From Streptomyces sp. 3214.6 (GTDB lineage Bacteria; Actinomycetota; Actinomycetes; Streptomycetales; Streptomycetaceae), in contig NZ_LT670819.1 of the NCBI RefSeq assembly GCF_900129855.1, positions 5,208,001 to 5,272,000 of the forward strand: a DNA stretch of 64,000 bases, given 5' to 3'. Positions within the stretch are counted from its first letter, which is position 1, and every line of letters starts with the position of its first letter. The notes beneath the pieces are model-generated. The model did no database searches. It saw only the letters and a list, made by a program, of their open reading frames with translations, and was not told where the DNA came from. The translations under genes were made by a program, and so were the position numbers. Of the stretch, positions 37,092 to 45,408 are shown piece after piece.

Positions 37092-38615
37092 ATGACAGAT
37101 GACGCCATGGTGAGTGGGCTGTCGGACGAAGAGCGGCTGGCCCAGCTCGGTTACACGCAGGTTCTTGCCCGCCGCATGTCGGCGTTCTCCAACTACGCGG
37201 TCTCCTTCACGATCATCTCGGTCCTGTCGGGCTGCCTGACGCTGTATCTGTTCGGCATGAACACGGGCGGACCTGCGGTGATCACCTGGGGCTGGGTGGC
37301 CGTCGGCCTGATGACGCTGTTCGTGGGTCTGTCGATGGCCGAGATCTGCTCGGCGTATCCGACCTCGGCGGGCCTGTACTTCTGGGCGCACCGGCTGGCG
37401 CCCCCGCGGTCGGCGGCGGCCTGGGCCTGGTTCACCGGCTGGTTCAACGTGCTGGGGCAGGTCGCGGTGACCGCCGGCATCGACTTCGGCGCCGCGTCCT
37501 TCCTCGGCGCGTACCTGAACCTCCAGTTCGACTTCGAAGTGACCCCGGGCCGGACGGTCCTGCTCTTCGCCGGGATCCTCGTCCTGCACGGCCTGCTCAA
37601 CACCTTCGGGGTGCGGATCGTCGCGTTGCTGAACAGTGTGAGCGTGTGGTGGCACGTGCTGGGCGTGGGCGTCATCGTCGGGGCGCTGGCGTTCGTCCCC
37701 GACACCCACCAGTCGACGTCCTTCGTGTTCGGCGAGTTCGTCAACAACACCGGCTGGGGCAGCGGGGTGTACGTCGTGCTGCTGGGCCTGCTGATGGCCC
37801 AGTACACCTTCACCGGCTACGACGCGTCCGCCCACATGACGGAGGAGACCCACGACGCGTCGACGGCGGGCCCGAAGGGGATCGTGCGGTCCATCTGGAC
37901 GTCGTGGATCGCCGGCTTCGTCCTGCTGCTCGGCTTCACGTACGCCATCCAGTCCTACGACGCCGCCCTCACCTCGCCGACCGGCGCGCCGCCCGCCCAG
38001 ATCCTGCTCGACGCGCTCGGCGCGACCGCCGGCAAGCTGCTGTTGCTGGTCGTGATCGGCGCCCAGCTGTTCTGCGGGATGGCGTCGGTGACGGCCAACA
38101 GCCGCATGATCTACGCGTTCTCGAGGGACGGGGCACTGCCGTACTCCCGTCTGTGGCACACGGTCAGCCCGCGCACCCGCACGCCCGTCGCGGCGGTCTG
38201 GCTCGCGGCCGGCGGCGCGCTGCTGCTGGGCCTGCCGTACCTGATCAACGTGACCGCGTACGCGGCCGTCACCTCCATCGCCGTCATCGGCCTCTACATC
38301 GCGTACGTCATCCCGACGCTGCTGCGCGTCCGCAAGGGCGAGGCCTTCCAGCGCGGGCCATGGCACCTGGGCCGCTGGTCGAAGGCCGTCGGAGTGGTGT
38401 CGGTGGCGTGGGTGGCCGTGATCACCGTCCTGTTCATGCTGCCGCAGGTCTCCCCGGTCACCTGGGAGACCTTCAACTACGCCCCGCTCGCGGTCCTTGT
38501 CGTTCTCGGCTTCGCGGGGGTGTGGTGGCAGGTCTCGGCCCGCCACTGGTTCCTCAACCCCGACCACGAACGGACTGCGGCCAGGGAGGCGGCGAGGGCG
38601 GGGAAGACCCTGTAA
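37092..38615 (+). CDS. APC-family amino acid permease (GABA/choline permease type)
   Basis: The 507-residue transporter has about 12 membrane segments and the APC opening LGYTQVLARRMSAFSNYAVSF. SMAEICSAYPTSAGLYFW is typical of the eukaryotic-like amino acid/choline group (UGA4/BAT1 type). Later features are GYDASAHMTEET and TANSRMIYAFSRDGALP. Likely substrates are GABA, basic amino acids or polyamine-derived amines, but this cannot be settled from sequence. The ATG at 37092 has GGGGG very close; ATG 37107 is an alternative. A terminator precedes the downstream tRNA-Lys. Confidence 0.9.
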   Translation: MTDDAMVSGLSDEERLAQLGYTQVLARRMSAFSNYAVSFTIISVLSGCLTLYLFGMNTGGPAVITWGWVAVGLMTLFVGLSMAEICSAYPTSAGLYFWAHRLAPPRSAAAWAWFTGWFNVLGQVAVTAGIDFGAASFLGAYLNLQFDFEVTPGRTVLLFAGILVLHGLLNTFGVRIVALLNSVSVWWHVLGVGVIVGALAFVPDTHQSTSFVFGEFVNNTGWGSGVYVVLLGLLMAQYTFTGYDASAHMTEETHDASTAGPKGIVRSIWTSWIAGFVLLLGFTYAIQSYDAALTSPTGAPPAQILLDALGATAGKLLLLVVIGAQLFCGMASVTANSRMIYAFSRDGALPYSRLWHTVSPRTRTPVAAVWLAAGGALLLGLPYLINVTAYAAVTSIAVIGLYIAYVIPTLLRVRKGEAFQRGPWHLGRWSKAVGVVSVAWVAVITVLFMLPQVSPVTWETFNYAPLAVLVVLGFAGVWWQVSARHWFLNPDHERTAAREAARAGKTL

Positions 38616-38657
38616 CCGGCAGGCCCGATGACTGATCTTCGCCCTTCCGCACGCCTC

Positions 38658-38702
38658 GACCCGGCCGTGTCACCGATACCCGATCGGAGACACGGCCGGG
38701 TC
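38658..38702 (+). terminator. terminator of the permease gene
   Basis: GACCCGGCCGTGTC (38658-38671) pairs perfectly with GACACGGCCGGGTC (38689-38702) around a 17-base loop. Confidence 0.8.
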
Positions 38703-38731
38703 CGGCTATGCTCGGGGAGGCAACATCGCCT

Positions 38732-38804
38732 GGGCCGTTAGCTCAATTGGCAGAGCAGTGGACTTTTAATCCATTGGTTGTGGGTTCGAGTCCCACACGG
38801 CCTA
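38732..38804 (+). tRNA. tRNA-Lys(TTT)
   Basis: A 73-base plus-strand tRNA has acceptor GGGCCGT/ACGGCCT (first pair G-T), anticodon loop CTTTTAA (TTT), T-loop TTCGAGT and discriminator A. TATGCT at 38707-38712 may be its -10 box. Confidence 0.95.
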
Positions 38805-39032
38805 CGGGTGGTGGTCGGGGGATATGGCCTCTGACCTGCTATGCAGCGCTCGGGTCGGCTTCGGCCGGCTCGGGCGCTGACTCGTTTTCGGGGTCTTGCG
38901 TGAGCGGATGATGCGGCGGAGTGCCGGCGCTGACTTTCGTCGGCGTGCGGGTCGGCGTCCGGCTACCAAAGTCACGGGGCGGTGGACGAAATGGCGACGT
39001 GTGGGCGCCGCGGCCGGTGGCACGTTGGCTTC

Positions 39033-39437
39033 ATGAGTGAAGACGAGACACTCCTGGCCCGGGGCGACTACGTGGGCGCCACCGCCGACGAGCTGCGCCG
39101 CAGGACCTCCGCGGACAAGATGGCCGGCGTGGTCAGCCAGAAGGCGTTGTTCCTGCGTCGCGGCAAGGTCTCCCTGCACGAGGACCGGCTGGTGCTCGGC
39201 GCGTGGGGCGAGGCCGGGGACCTGGTGCTGCGCCGAGCGGACATCACCTCGGTGGAGGTCAGGTTCACCGACCTGTACGGCCGCTTCATCGGAGGTCTGC
39301 TGAACGCGGGCAAGCCGTTGATTCTGGGCACCGTACCCGCCGGGGAGGTCTACCTCCTGATCGACCGCAAGGAATTCATGGAGACGACCGACGACCGCGC
39401 CTGGGCCGCACGCATCGAGGCGTGGCTGAGCAGGTGA
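39033..39437 (+). CDS. hypothetical protein with PH-like fold
   Basis: The 134-residue product has no recognised name. It alternates beta strands (KALFLRRGKVSLHEDRLVLG, then DLVLRRADITSVEVRFTD) and ends in a helix (DDRAWAARIEAWL). That layout is like bacterial PH-domain proteins. No signal peptide or membrane segment is seen. The ATG at 39033 is chosen by coding character; no good ribosome binding site precedes it and an in-frame start at 38982 exists. It lies between tRNA-Lys and a glycosidase gene. Confidence 0.65.
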   Translation: MSEDETLLARGDYVGATADELRRRTSADKMAGVVSQKALFLRRGKVSLHEDRLVLGAWGEAGDLVLRRADITSVEVRFTDLYGRFIGGLLNAGKPLILGTVPAGEVYLLIDRKEFMETTDDRAWAARIEAWLSR

Positions 39438-39530
39438 GTCACAGGGCCCTGGCGGAAGCAGCGACCAAAGTCGCCGTGGTTCGGCATTTCGGCCGGTGAC
39501 CGGTCCGTTTCTACGCTGCGAGGCTGCCTC

Positions 39531-41906
39531 ATGGACAAAGCGAAGATCTCCCGTCGGGCCTTCGCCGGCCTGGCGCTGGCCGCCTGCACGGGTCTCGTGA
39601 CGCCGATGGTGAAGGCCCCCCGGGGACGGCGGGTCGATGCGCTGCTGGCCAGGATGTCCGTCGCGGACAAGATCGCGCAGCTGAACATCCCGGTCTGTCT
39701 GCCGCAGGAACTCCTGGGCGACTCCACGGATCCGACCGGCACGCGCGAGCACCGGGAGGCGTACGTGCGCGGTGAGACGGTGGTCGGGGAGAAGGCGGAC
39801 CGGATCACACTGGGCCCGGGCGGCGGATTCTTCGGCCTGGTCAACCAGTCCCTCTCCGGCTCCGTCCCGGTCCCCCATCCACTGAGCCCGCGGCAACAGG
39901 CGCTGCAGCACAACCACTTGCAGCGCCTCGCCCGCGCCAACCCGCTCGGCATCCCCCTCCTGCAGATCAGCGAGGGCACCCACGGCTCGGTCGGCCCCGG
40001 CTCGACCATCTTTCCCGAGGGGCTCGCGCTGGGCGCCACCTTCGATCCCCAGCTGATCGGCCGCGTGTACGGTGCGGTGGCCCGCGAGTCACGGGCGGTC
40101 GGTATCCACGCGCTGAGCACCATCATGGCCGAGCTGAACCGCGACCCCCGCTACGGGCGCGGCATCTGGTCGTTCAGCGAGGACCCGTACCTCACCGCGC
40201 GCATGATCGAGGCGCTGGTCCCGGCGATGCAGGGCGACGACCTCGCCTCCCCCGAGTCGGTGGTCACCTCCCTGTGCACCTTCCCGATGGAGGCGCCCAA
40301 CACCGGCGGCCTGGAGACCAGTTCCATCGAGATCGGTGAACGTGCCTTCCGCCAGACCCACTTGGAGCCGTGGCGGGCGGGGTTCGGTCCGGCGGGCGCG
40401 CTGATGACCGAGGCGAGCGAGCAGACGATCGATGGGATCGTGGTGCACGGCTCGCGCAGGTATCTCACCGAACTGCTCCGCGACGAGCTGGACTTCCGCG
40501 GGGTCGTCATCGGCAATGACGTACGCAGTCTCGTGCGCGAGCACGTGGCGGGCACCGCGCGCGAGGCGGCCGGGCTCGCCCTGCGGGCCGGGGTCGACAT
40601 CAGCCTGTCGTGGGACGAGATCTACCTCGACCAACTGGCCGCCGCAGTACGGGAGGGCGGCGTCGAGGAAGCGCTGCTCGACCGTGCGGTACGCCGGGTG
40701 CTGACCCTGAAGGAGCGGCTCGGCCTCTTCGAGAACCCGTACGTCGATCCGGACCGGGCCGAGCGGGTCGTCAACTGCGCGGGGCACCGCGAACTGGCGC
40801 TCCAGTGCGCCCGGCAGTCGCTCGTGCTGCTCAAGAACGACCCCGCAAAGGGAGGCGAGGGACGAGGACTGCTGCCGCTGTCGCGCGACCGGGTGCGCAC
40901 GCTCGCCCTGATCGGCCCGAACGCCGACGACCGGCTGAACCTCCTGGGTGAGTACAACGCCTACCCCGCCCTGCATCCCACCCCCTCGATCCGCGAGGCG
41001 CTTCGAGAACTGGTGGGCGACGACGTACGGATCGTGCACGCACGCGGCTGCGACGTGATCGGAACCGACACCTCCGGCCTCGCGGCCGCACGGGCGGCGG
41101 CGCTCCAGGCGGACGTGGCGGTCGTCGTGGTCGGCGAGCAGACCAAGGGCGGCTACTTCTCCCCCGACCGCACCGACGGCGAACTGAAGGACACCGCCTC
41201 GCTGGACTTGACCGGCGTACAGGAGCGGCTCCTGAAGGAGGTGCACGCGACCGGCACACCGACCATCGCCGTGGTCGTCACCGGCAGGGCACTGTCGCTG
41301 CGCTGGGCGGCCGCGCACCTGACCGCCCTCCTGATCGCCTGGCTGCCCGGCGAGGCCGGGGGCCGGGCGGTCGCCGAGGCGCTGTTCGGCGACGTCGAGC
41401 CGACCGGCAGGCTGCCCGTCACCTTCCCCCGTGACGTGGGCCAGCTCCCTCTGTCGTACGACCAGAAGCGCGCCCGAGCCGACGCCGACGACTACATCGA
41501 CATGCCCTCCACACCGCTCTACCCGTTCGGCGCGGGCCTCGGTTACACCACGTTCCGCTACGACCGGATCCGGCTGACCGCCGACACCATCAAGGCCAAC
41601 GCCACGACCCGGGTGCGCGTCGACATCACCAACACGGGACAGCGGGCCGGCACGGAGGTGGTGCAGCTGTACGTGACCGACGACCAGGCGTCGGTGTCGC
41701 TGCCGTACATCCGGCTGCGCGGAGTGCGGAAGGTCCATGTGGAGCCCGGCGAGCGGGCCACCGTCACCTTCGACATCATGCCGAGCCGGGACCTCAGCCT
41801 GGTGGACGACGAACTGCGCACGGTCGTCGAGCCGGGCACGTTCGAGATCAAGGTCGGGCGCTCCTCGACGGACATCCGCCGACGGGCGACTCTCCGAGTC
41901 ACCTGA
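39531..41906 (+). CDS. glycoside hydrolase family 3 (Tat lipoprotein)
   Basis: The 791-residue enzyme is a beta-glucosidase/xylosidase-type GH3. Its N-terminus has the twin-arginine motif SRRAF and, within the same signal, the lipobox LAAC (Cys 19), so it is probably a Tat-exported lipoprotein. The GH3 barrel shows GTHGSVGPGSTIFPEG and FSEDPYLTARM, and the nucleophile region FRGVVIGNDV, in which Asp replaces the usual SDW context. The second domain has LALIGPNADDR, and a fibronectin-III-like domain (about 690-791) ends the protein. The sugar substrate is unknown. A DeoR regulator gene follows 130 bases later. Confidence 0.9.
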   Translation: MDKAKISRRAFAGLALAACTGLVTPMVKAPRGRRVDALLARMSVADKIAQLNIPVCLPQELLGDSTDPTGTREHREAYVRGETVVGEKADRITLGPGGGFFGLVNQSLSGSVPVPHPLSPRQQALQHNHLQRLARANPLGIPLLQISEGTHGSVGPGSTIFPEGLALGATFDPQLIGRVYGAVARESRAVGIHALSTIMAELNRDPRYGRGIWSFSEDPYLTARMIEALVPAMQGDDLASPESVVTSLCTFPMEAPNTGGLETSSIEIGERAFRQTHLEPWRAGFGPAGALMTEASEQTIDGIVVHGSRRYLTELLRDELDFRGVVIGNDVRSLVREHVAGTAREAAGLALRAGVDISLSWDEIYLDQLAAAVREGGVEEALLDRAVRRVLTLKERLGLFENPYVDPDRAERVVNCAGHRELALQCARQSLVLLKNDPAKGGEGRGLLPLSRDRVRTLALIGPNADDRLNLLGEYNAYPALHPTPSIREALRELVGDDVRIVHARGCDVIGTDTSGLAAARAAALQADVAVVVVGEQTKGGYFSPDRTDGELKDTASLDLTGVQERLLKEVHATGTPTIAVVVTGRALSLRWAAAHLTALLIAWLPGEAGGRAVAEALFGDVEPTGRLPVTFPRDVGQLPLSYDQKRARADADDYIDMPSTPLYPFGAGLGYTTFRYDRIRLTADTIKANATTRVRVDITNTGQRAGTEVVQLYVTDDQASVSLPYIRLRGVRKVHVEPGERATVTFDIMPSRDLSLVDDELRTVVEPGTFEIKVGRSSTDIRRRATLRVT

Positions 41907-42036
41907 CGCTGTCCGCTGCTCAGCGGCCCGCCGTGCGTGAGCGATGCGTGAGTGCTCGTCCCCCGGGAGCGGGCAGCCCTCGCCCGTTCGAACAGTCGTA
42001 TGTTCGTTCTCTCATCGACATGGTAGAAATGGTCGC

Positions 42037-42831
42037 ATGGATGTAGCCGACCGTCTCGACCTGACCCTGCGCCTCGTTCAGGGGCAGGAGCCCGGGCAGC
42101 GGATCACTGTGGCCGAACTCGCTCAGCGGCTCGGGGTCTCCGAGATGACCGTGCGCAGGGATCTGGACGCGCTGGAGCGGCAGGGGCTGGTGCGGCGCGT
42201 GCACGGTGGGGCCGTTCCCGGGCGGCCGCGTGCGGAGGGCGGCGGCTTCGAGGCGCGGCAGGAGTGGCAGGCGGCGACGAAGGACCGGCTGGGCGCGGCC
42301 GTCGCCGGGCTGGTCGAGCCGGGGTCACGGGTGCTGCTGGACGCCGGTACCACGACCGTGCACGTGGCCGAACACCTCGCCGCGCGGGGCCCGTTGACCG
42401 TCGCGGTGCTCAGTCTGCAGGCGGCACTGCGGCTGGCCGACCGGCCCGGCATCGAGCTGGTCGTCGTCGGCGGTCGCTCGCGTCCCGGTGAGCGGTCCCT
42501 CGTCGGGCCGTTGGCCCTGCGCACCCTGGAGTCCCTGGCCTTCGACGTGTTCGTGATGTCGATCGGCGGGGTGCACGCCGTGCACGGCTGGTCGGAGTTC
42601 TCCCTGGAGGACGCTGCCGTCAAGCAGACGGGGCTCGGTCAGGCCGCCCGTACGCTCGCCGTCGCCGACGCGACCAAGCTGGGCGTGCGCGCGTTCAGCC
42701 AGGTCGCTCCGCTCGACGCCGTGCACACCTTCGTCACCGACGCCGCCGCGGCCGACCCCGCCACCCACCCCGGCGGCCCCCAGACCCTGGACGCCCTGCG
42801 CGAGGCCGGCGTCAAGACCCGCCTCAGCTGA
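42037..42831 (+). CDS. DeoR-family transcriptional regulator
   Basis: The 264-residue repressor has an N-terminal DeoR helix-turn-helix (ITVAELAQRLGVSEMTVRRDLDAL) and the RVHGGAV hinge. A sugar-phosphate sensor domain follows with VLLDAGTTTVHVAEHL and LVGPLALRTLE. Such regulators respond to phosphorylated sugars or nucleosides. The ATG at 42037 is chosen by the domain start; the frame is open upstream without family features. It may control the GH3 gene before it or the DUF4406/Nudix pair after it, which begins 16 bases downstream. Confidence 0.9.
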   Translation: MDVADRLDLTLRLVQGQEPGQRITVAELAQRLGVSEMTVRRDLDALERQGLVRRVHGGAVPGRPRAEGGGFEARQEWQAATKDRLGAAVAGLVEPGSRVLLDAGTTTVHVAEHLAARGPLTVAVLSLQAALRLADRPGIELVVVGGRSRPGERSLVGPLALRTLESLAFDVFVMSIGGVHAVHGWSEFSLEDAAVKQTGLGQAARTLAVADATKLGVRAFSQVAPLDAVHTFVTDAAAADPATHPGGPQTLDALREAGVKTRLS

Positions 42832-42847
42832 GGAGACGTAGACGTAT

Positions 42848-43225
42848 ATGACGCCGCTGATGATCCTGGTCGCCGGACCGTACCGTTCGGGTACCGGTGA
42901 CGACCCCGCCAAACTCGCGGACAACGTGCGGGCCATGAACGAGGTCGCCCTCACGCTGTTCCGCGCCGGGCACCTGCCCGTCACCGGAGAGGCGCTCGCG
43001 CTGCCCCTGCTGGAGGCGGCGGGCGGCGCCGCCCCAGGCGACCCGCTCTTCGATGAGCTCTTCCACCCTGTCGCCGAACGCCTGTTGGACCGCTGCGACG
43101 CGGTGCTGCGCATCGGCGGCCCCTCGCAGGGCGCCGACCGCATGGTCGAGCGGGCCCGCGCCCGGGGCATGCAGATCTACGCCGGCCTCGCCGACGTCCC
43201 GACCCCCGCAGGGAGCCCCGCATGA
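42848..43225 (+). CDS. DUF4406 (nucleoside deoxyribosyltransferase-like) protein
   Basis: The 125-residue product opens LMILVAGPYRSG and has the Rossmann-like layout of DUF4406. This fold is shared with nucleoside 2-deoxyribosyltransferases, including a DAVLRIGGPSQGADRMVERA segment. Known relatives cleave or transfer deoxyribose, but the DUF4406 group itself is uncharacterised. GAGGAGA lies about 11 bases before the ATG. Its stop overlaps the Nudix gene start by four bases (ATGA), which points to a shared task, perhaps nucleotide or sugar-nucleotide salvage under the DeoR gene just upstream. Confidence 0.78.
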   Translation: MTPLMILVAGPYRSGTGDDPAKLADNVRAMNEVALTLFRAGHLPVTGEALALPLLEAAGGAAPGDPLFDELFHPVAERLLDRCDAVLRIGGPSQGADRMVERARARGMQIYAGLADVPTPAGSPA

Positions 43226-43890
43226 CCGCCGGCATCGACACCCCCGACCCCCGGGGCCGTACCGGACTCGACCGTCAGGGACGTGACCTCACCGGCAACG
43301 ACCGGGTCCGCATCCTCGACGTCGAGGTCCTCGCCTGCGACTGGTCCGTCCTGCGCCGCACCACCTTCGACTACCGGCACAGCGACGGCCACGTCAGCCG
43401 CGAGCAGCGCGAGACCTACGACCGGGGCGACGGCGCGACGATCCTGCTCTACGACCCCGACCGGCGCACCGTCCTGCTGACCCGTCAGTTCCGGCTGCCC
43501 GCGTACGTCAACGGGCATCCCGACGGCATGCTGCTGGAGACCGCCGCCGGGCTCCTGGACGGCGACGACCCGCAGGAGGCGATCCGTCGTGAGGCCGCGG
43601 AGGAGACGGGACGCACGGTCCACGACGTAGAGCACGTGTTCGACGCGTTCATGAGCCCCGGCTCCGTCACGGAGCGGCTCAGCTTCTTCGCCGCCCCCTA
43701 CGACGCCTCCGCCCCCGGCGTCGACACGGCGGGCGTGGCGGCCGAGGGCGAGGACATCACCGTCGTCGAAGTCCCCTTCGCCGAGGCCCTCGACCTCGTC
43801 CGCACGGGCGCGATCGCGGACGCGAAGACCATCATGCTGCTCCAATGGGCAGCCCTGGACGGCCCGTTCGGGCCCGAGAGGGGGCGCTGA
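43222..43890 (+). CDS. Nudix hydrolase (NudK-like sugar-nucleotide pyrophosphatase)
   Basis: The 222-residue product has a Nudix domain whose core REAAEETG lies near residue 128, preceded by GLLDGDDPQEAI. This form resembles GDP-mannose/ADP-ribose pyrophosphatases such as NudK, including the VLLTRQFRLPAYVNG strand before it and MSPGSVTERLSFF after it. The first Glu of the classical motif is Asp here. The gene overlaps the DUF4406 gene by four bases and converges with ribA. The substrate is inferred only from family likeness. Confidence 0.88.
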   Translation: MTAGIDTPDPRGRTGLDRQGRDLTGNDRVRILDVEVLACDWSVLRRTTFDYRHSDGHVSREQRETYDRGDGATILLYDPDRRTVLLTRQFRLPAYVNGHPDGMLLETAAGLLDGDDPQEAIRREAAEETGRTVHDVEHVFDAFMSPGSVTERLSFFAAPYDASAPGVDTAGVAAEGEDITVVEVPFAEALDLVRTGAIADAKTIMLLQWAALDGPFGPERGR

Positions 43891-43923
43891 CGCCCGGTCC
43901 GGGATCGGCCCCGGAATCAGCCA

Positions 43924-44565
43924 TCAGCCGACGTTCAGCCCCGTGAGGTCCCCCAGCGGCAGCGTGTGCTGGGTCTGCAGGACCTTCGCGCGCAGGTAGC
44001 GGACGTTGTGCGGGGTCGTGAAGACGCCCGTCGGGACCCGGTCCTGGACGTCGATGCCCAGTTCCCGCAACTGGTCGGCCTTGTCGGGGTTGTTGGACAG
44101 GAGATCCAGGCTCGTGATGCCCAGGGCGCGCAGCATCTGGGCGGCGGCCGTGTAGTCGCGGCCGTCCTCGGGCAGGCCGAGCGCGGCGTTCGCCTCGTAG
44201 GTGTCCAGGCCCTGGTCCTGGAGGGCGTATGCGTCGAGCTTGTTGTAGAGGCCGATGCCGCGGCCCTCCTGGCGCAGGTAGAGCAGGACGCCGCCCGTCG
44301 CGGCTATGCGCTCCACCGCCTCGCGCAGCTGCGGCCCGCAGTCGCACCGCGCGGAGCCGAAGACGTCGCCGGTCAGGCACTCGGAGTGCAGCCGGACCAG
44401 CGGGGTGGTGCCGGGCGCGGGCTCGCCGAGGACGACGGCGACGTGCTCCTGGCCGTCGGCGAGGCCGTGGAAGGTGACCAGTTCGGTGTCGACGGAGTAG
44501 CCGTCGTGGAAGCGAAGCGGTACCCGGACGCGGGCGCGCTGGGTGGCGGCGGGGGTGTCGGGCAT
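43924..44565 (-). CDS. ribA: GTP cyclohydrolase II
   Basis: The 213-residue enzyme opens GTP to the diaminopyrimidine of riboflavin synthesis. The zinc ligands Cys 63, Cys 74 and Cys 76 lie in CLTGDVFGSARCDC, and the catalytic region is LYLRQEGRGIGLYNK. Tyr 96 is kept at the position where, as I recall, some Streptomyces paralogues have Met and stop at the formamide. The product should therefore be the normal one. No DHBP synthase domain is attached, so this is a stand-alone paralogue outside the main rib operon. Two TTGAA-type operator sites lie just upstream (44612-44631 and 44658-44675), next to a MarR gene. Confidence 0.93.
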   Translation of the reverse strand: MPDTPAATQRARVRVPLRFHDGYSVDTELVTFHGLADGQEHVAVVLGEPAPGTTPLVRLHSECLTGDVFGSARCDCGPQLREAVERIAATGGVLLYLRQEGRGIGLYNKLDAYALQDQGLDTYEANAALGLPEDGRDYTAAAQMLRALGITSLDLLSNNPDKADQLRELGIDVQDRVPTGVFTTPHNVRYLRAKVLQTQHTLPLGDLTGLNVG

Positions 44566-44611
44566 GCGGGTCTCCCGGGTCCGGTGGTGAACAGTGGCAT
44601 ACGGTCGGTTT

Positions 44612-44631
44612 CTGCTTCAGATTTGAAGCAG
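44612..44631. promoter_or_regulatory. operator-like palindrome upstream of ribA
   Basis: CTGCTTCA-GATT-TGAAGCAG is a perfect 8-bp dyad 47 bases before the ribA start. Its core TTCAGATTTGAA matches the sites at 44658-44675 and 45325-45336. Confidence 0.65.
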
Positions 44632-44657
44632 TTCCGACGAATCGAGACCCTACCCCA

Positions 44658-44675
44658 TGCTTGAAATTTGAAGCA
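44658..44675. promoter_or_regulatory. second operator-like palindrome upstream of ribA
   Basis: TGCTTGAAATTTGAAGCA is an 18-base dyad with one mismatched pair, 26 bases from the first site. The two could bind dimers cooperatively. It lies between ribA and the end of the MarR gene. Confidence 0.6.
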
Positions 44676-44693
44676 ACCGAATTGTGATGCGCC

Positions 44694-45305
44694 TCATGAG
44701 GTCCCGGATACCTCGGCGCCCTCCGAGGCCCCGGCACCCTCCGAGGCTCCCGTGGCCTCCGAACCGGCGCCCTGCGAGGCCCCGGAGCTTCCGGAGCACG
44801 GCGACGATCGTCGGCGCCACGGAAGGTCCTCGGGCGCGACCTCGTTGCTGTCGTCCCCCTGGAACCCGCGTACGACCTGGGTGAAGATCTCCTCCAGCTG
44901 TCCCACCTGTTCAGGGGTGAGGCGGGCGAAGAGGGAGGCGCGGACGGTGTCGACATGCCCGGGCGCCGTCTTCTCCAGGACCGCCATGCCCTCGTCCGTG
45001 AGGACCGCGACACTCCCGCGCTTGTCCCAGCTGCAGTCCTCGCGCCGCAGCAGCCCGTCCTTCTCCAGGCGGGTCACCGCATACGTCAGCCTGCTGCGGG
45101 TGATCTTCAGCTGCTCCGCGAGCTCGGTCATCCGCAGGCTCCGCTCCGGTGTCTCGGAGAGGTTGGCGAGGATGGAGTAGTACAGGTGAGGCATGCCGGC
45201 CTCCTGCTGGAGCTGCCGGTCGATCGCGTCCTCGACGAGGAGGTAACCGGCGACGTATGCGCGCCAGGCGCGTTGCTCCTCGGGGGTGAGCCAGCGAGTC
45301 GTCAT
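44694..45305 (-). CDS. MarR-family transcriptional regulator
   Basis: The 203-residue product has the MarR winged helix: LRMTELAEQLKITRSRLTYAVTRLEKDGLL, then the DKRGSVAVLTDEG wing. An unusual 45-residue Ser/Gly/Ala/Glu-rich tail follows. MarR dimers bind palindromes of the TTCAA-N2-TTGAA type, and three such sites lie around this gene: one 20 bases before its start and two before ribA. It should therefore repress itself, ribA and possibly the divergent reductase-deaminase gene. The effector is unknown; a flavin intermediate is a guess. The ATG at 45305 is the natural start. Confidence 0.9.
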   Translation of the reverse strand: MTTRWLTPEEQRAWRAYVAGYLLVEDAIDRQLQQEAGMPHLYYSILANLSETPERSLRMTELAEQLKITRSRLTYAVTRLEKDGLLRREDCSWDKRGSVAVLTDEGMAVLEKTAPGHVDTVRASLFARLTPEQVGQLEEIFTQVVRGFQGDDSNEVAPEDLPWRRRSSPCSGSSGASQGAGSEATGASEGAGASEGAEVSGTS

Positions 45306-45324
45306 GCGACCAGTGTAGGTTTGT

Positions 45325-45336
45325 TTCAATCTTGAA
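45325..45336. promoter_or_regulatory. operator-like palindrome between marR and the RibD-like gene
   Basis: TTCAATCTTGAA is a perfect 5-bp dyad with two central bases. It sits 20 bases before the MarR start and 73 before the divergent gene, so one bound dimer could affect both. Confidence 0.6.
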
Positions 45337-45408
45337 CCAAGAGGCCCACGTCAACCCACGTCACCCACCTCTCGCCCACCTCCACCCACGCCACCGGGGA
45401 GCGCGTCG

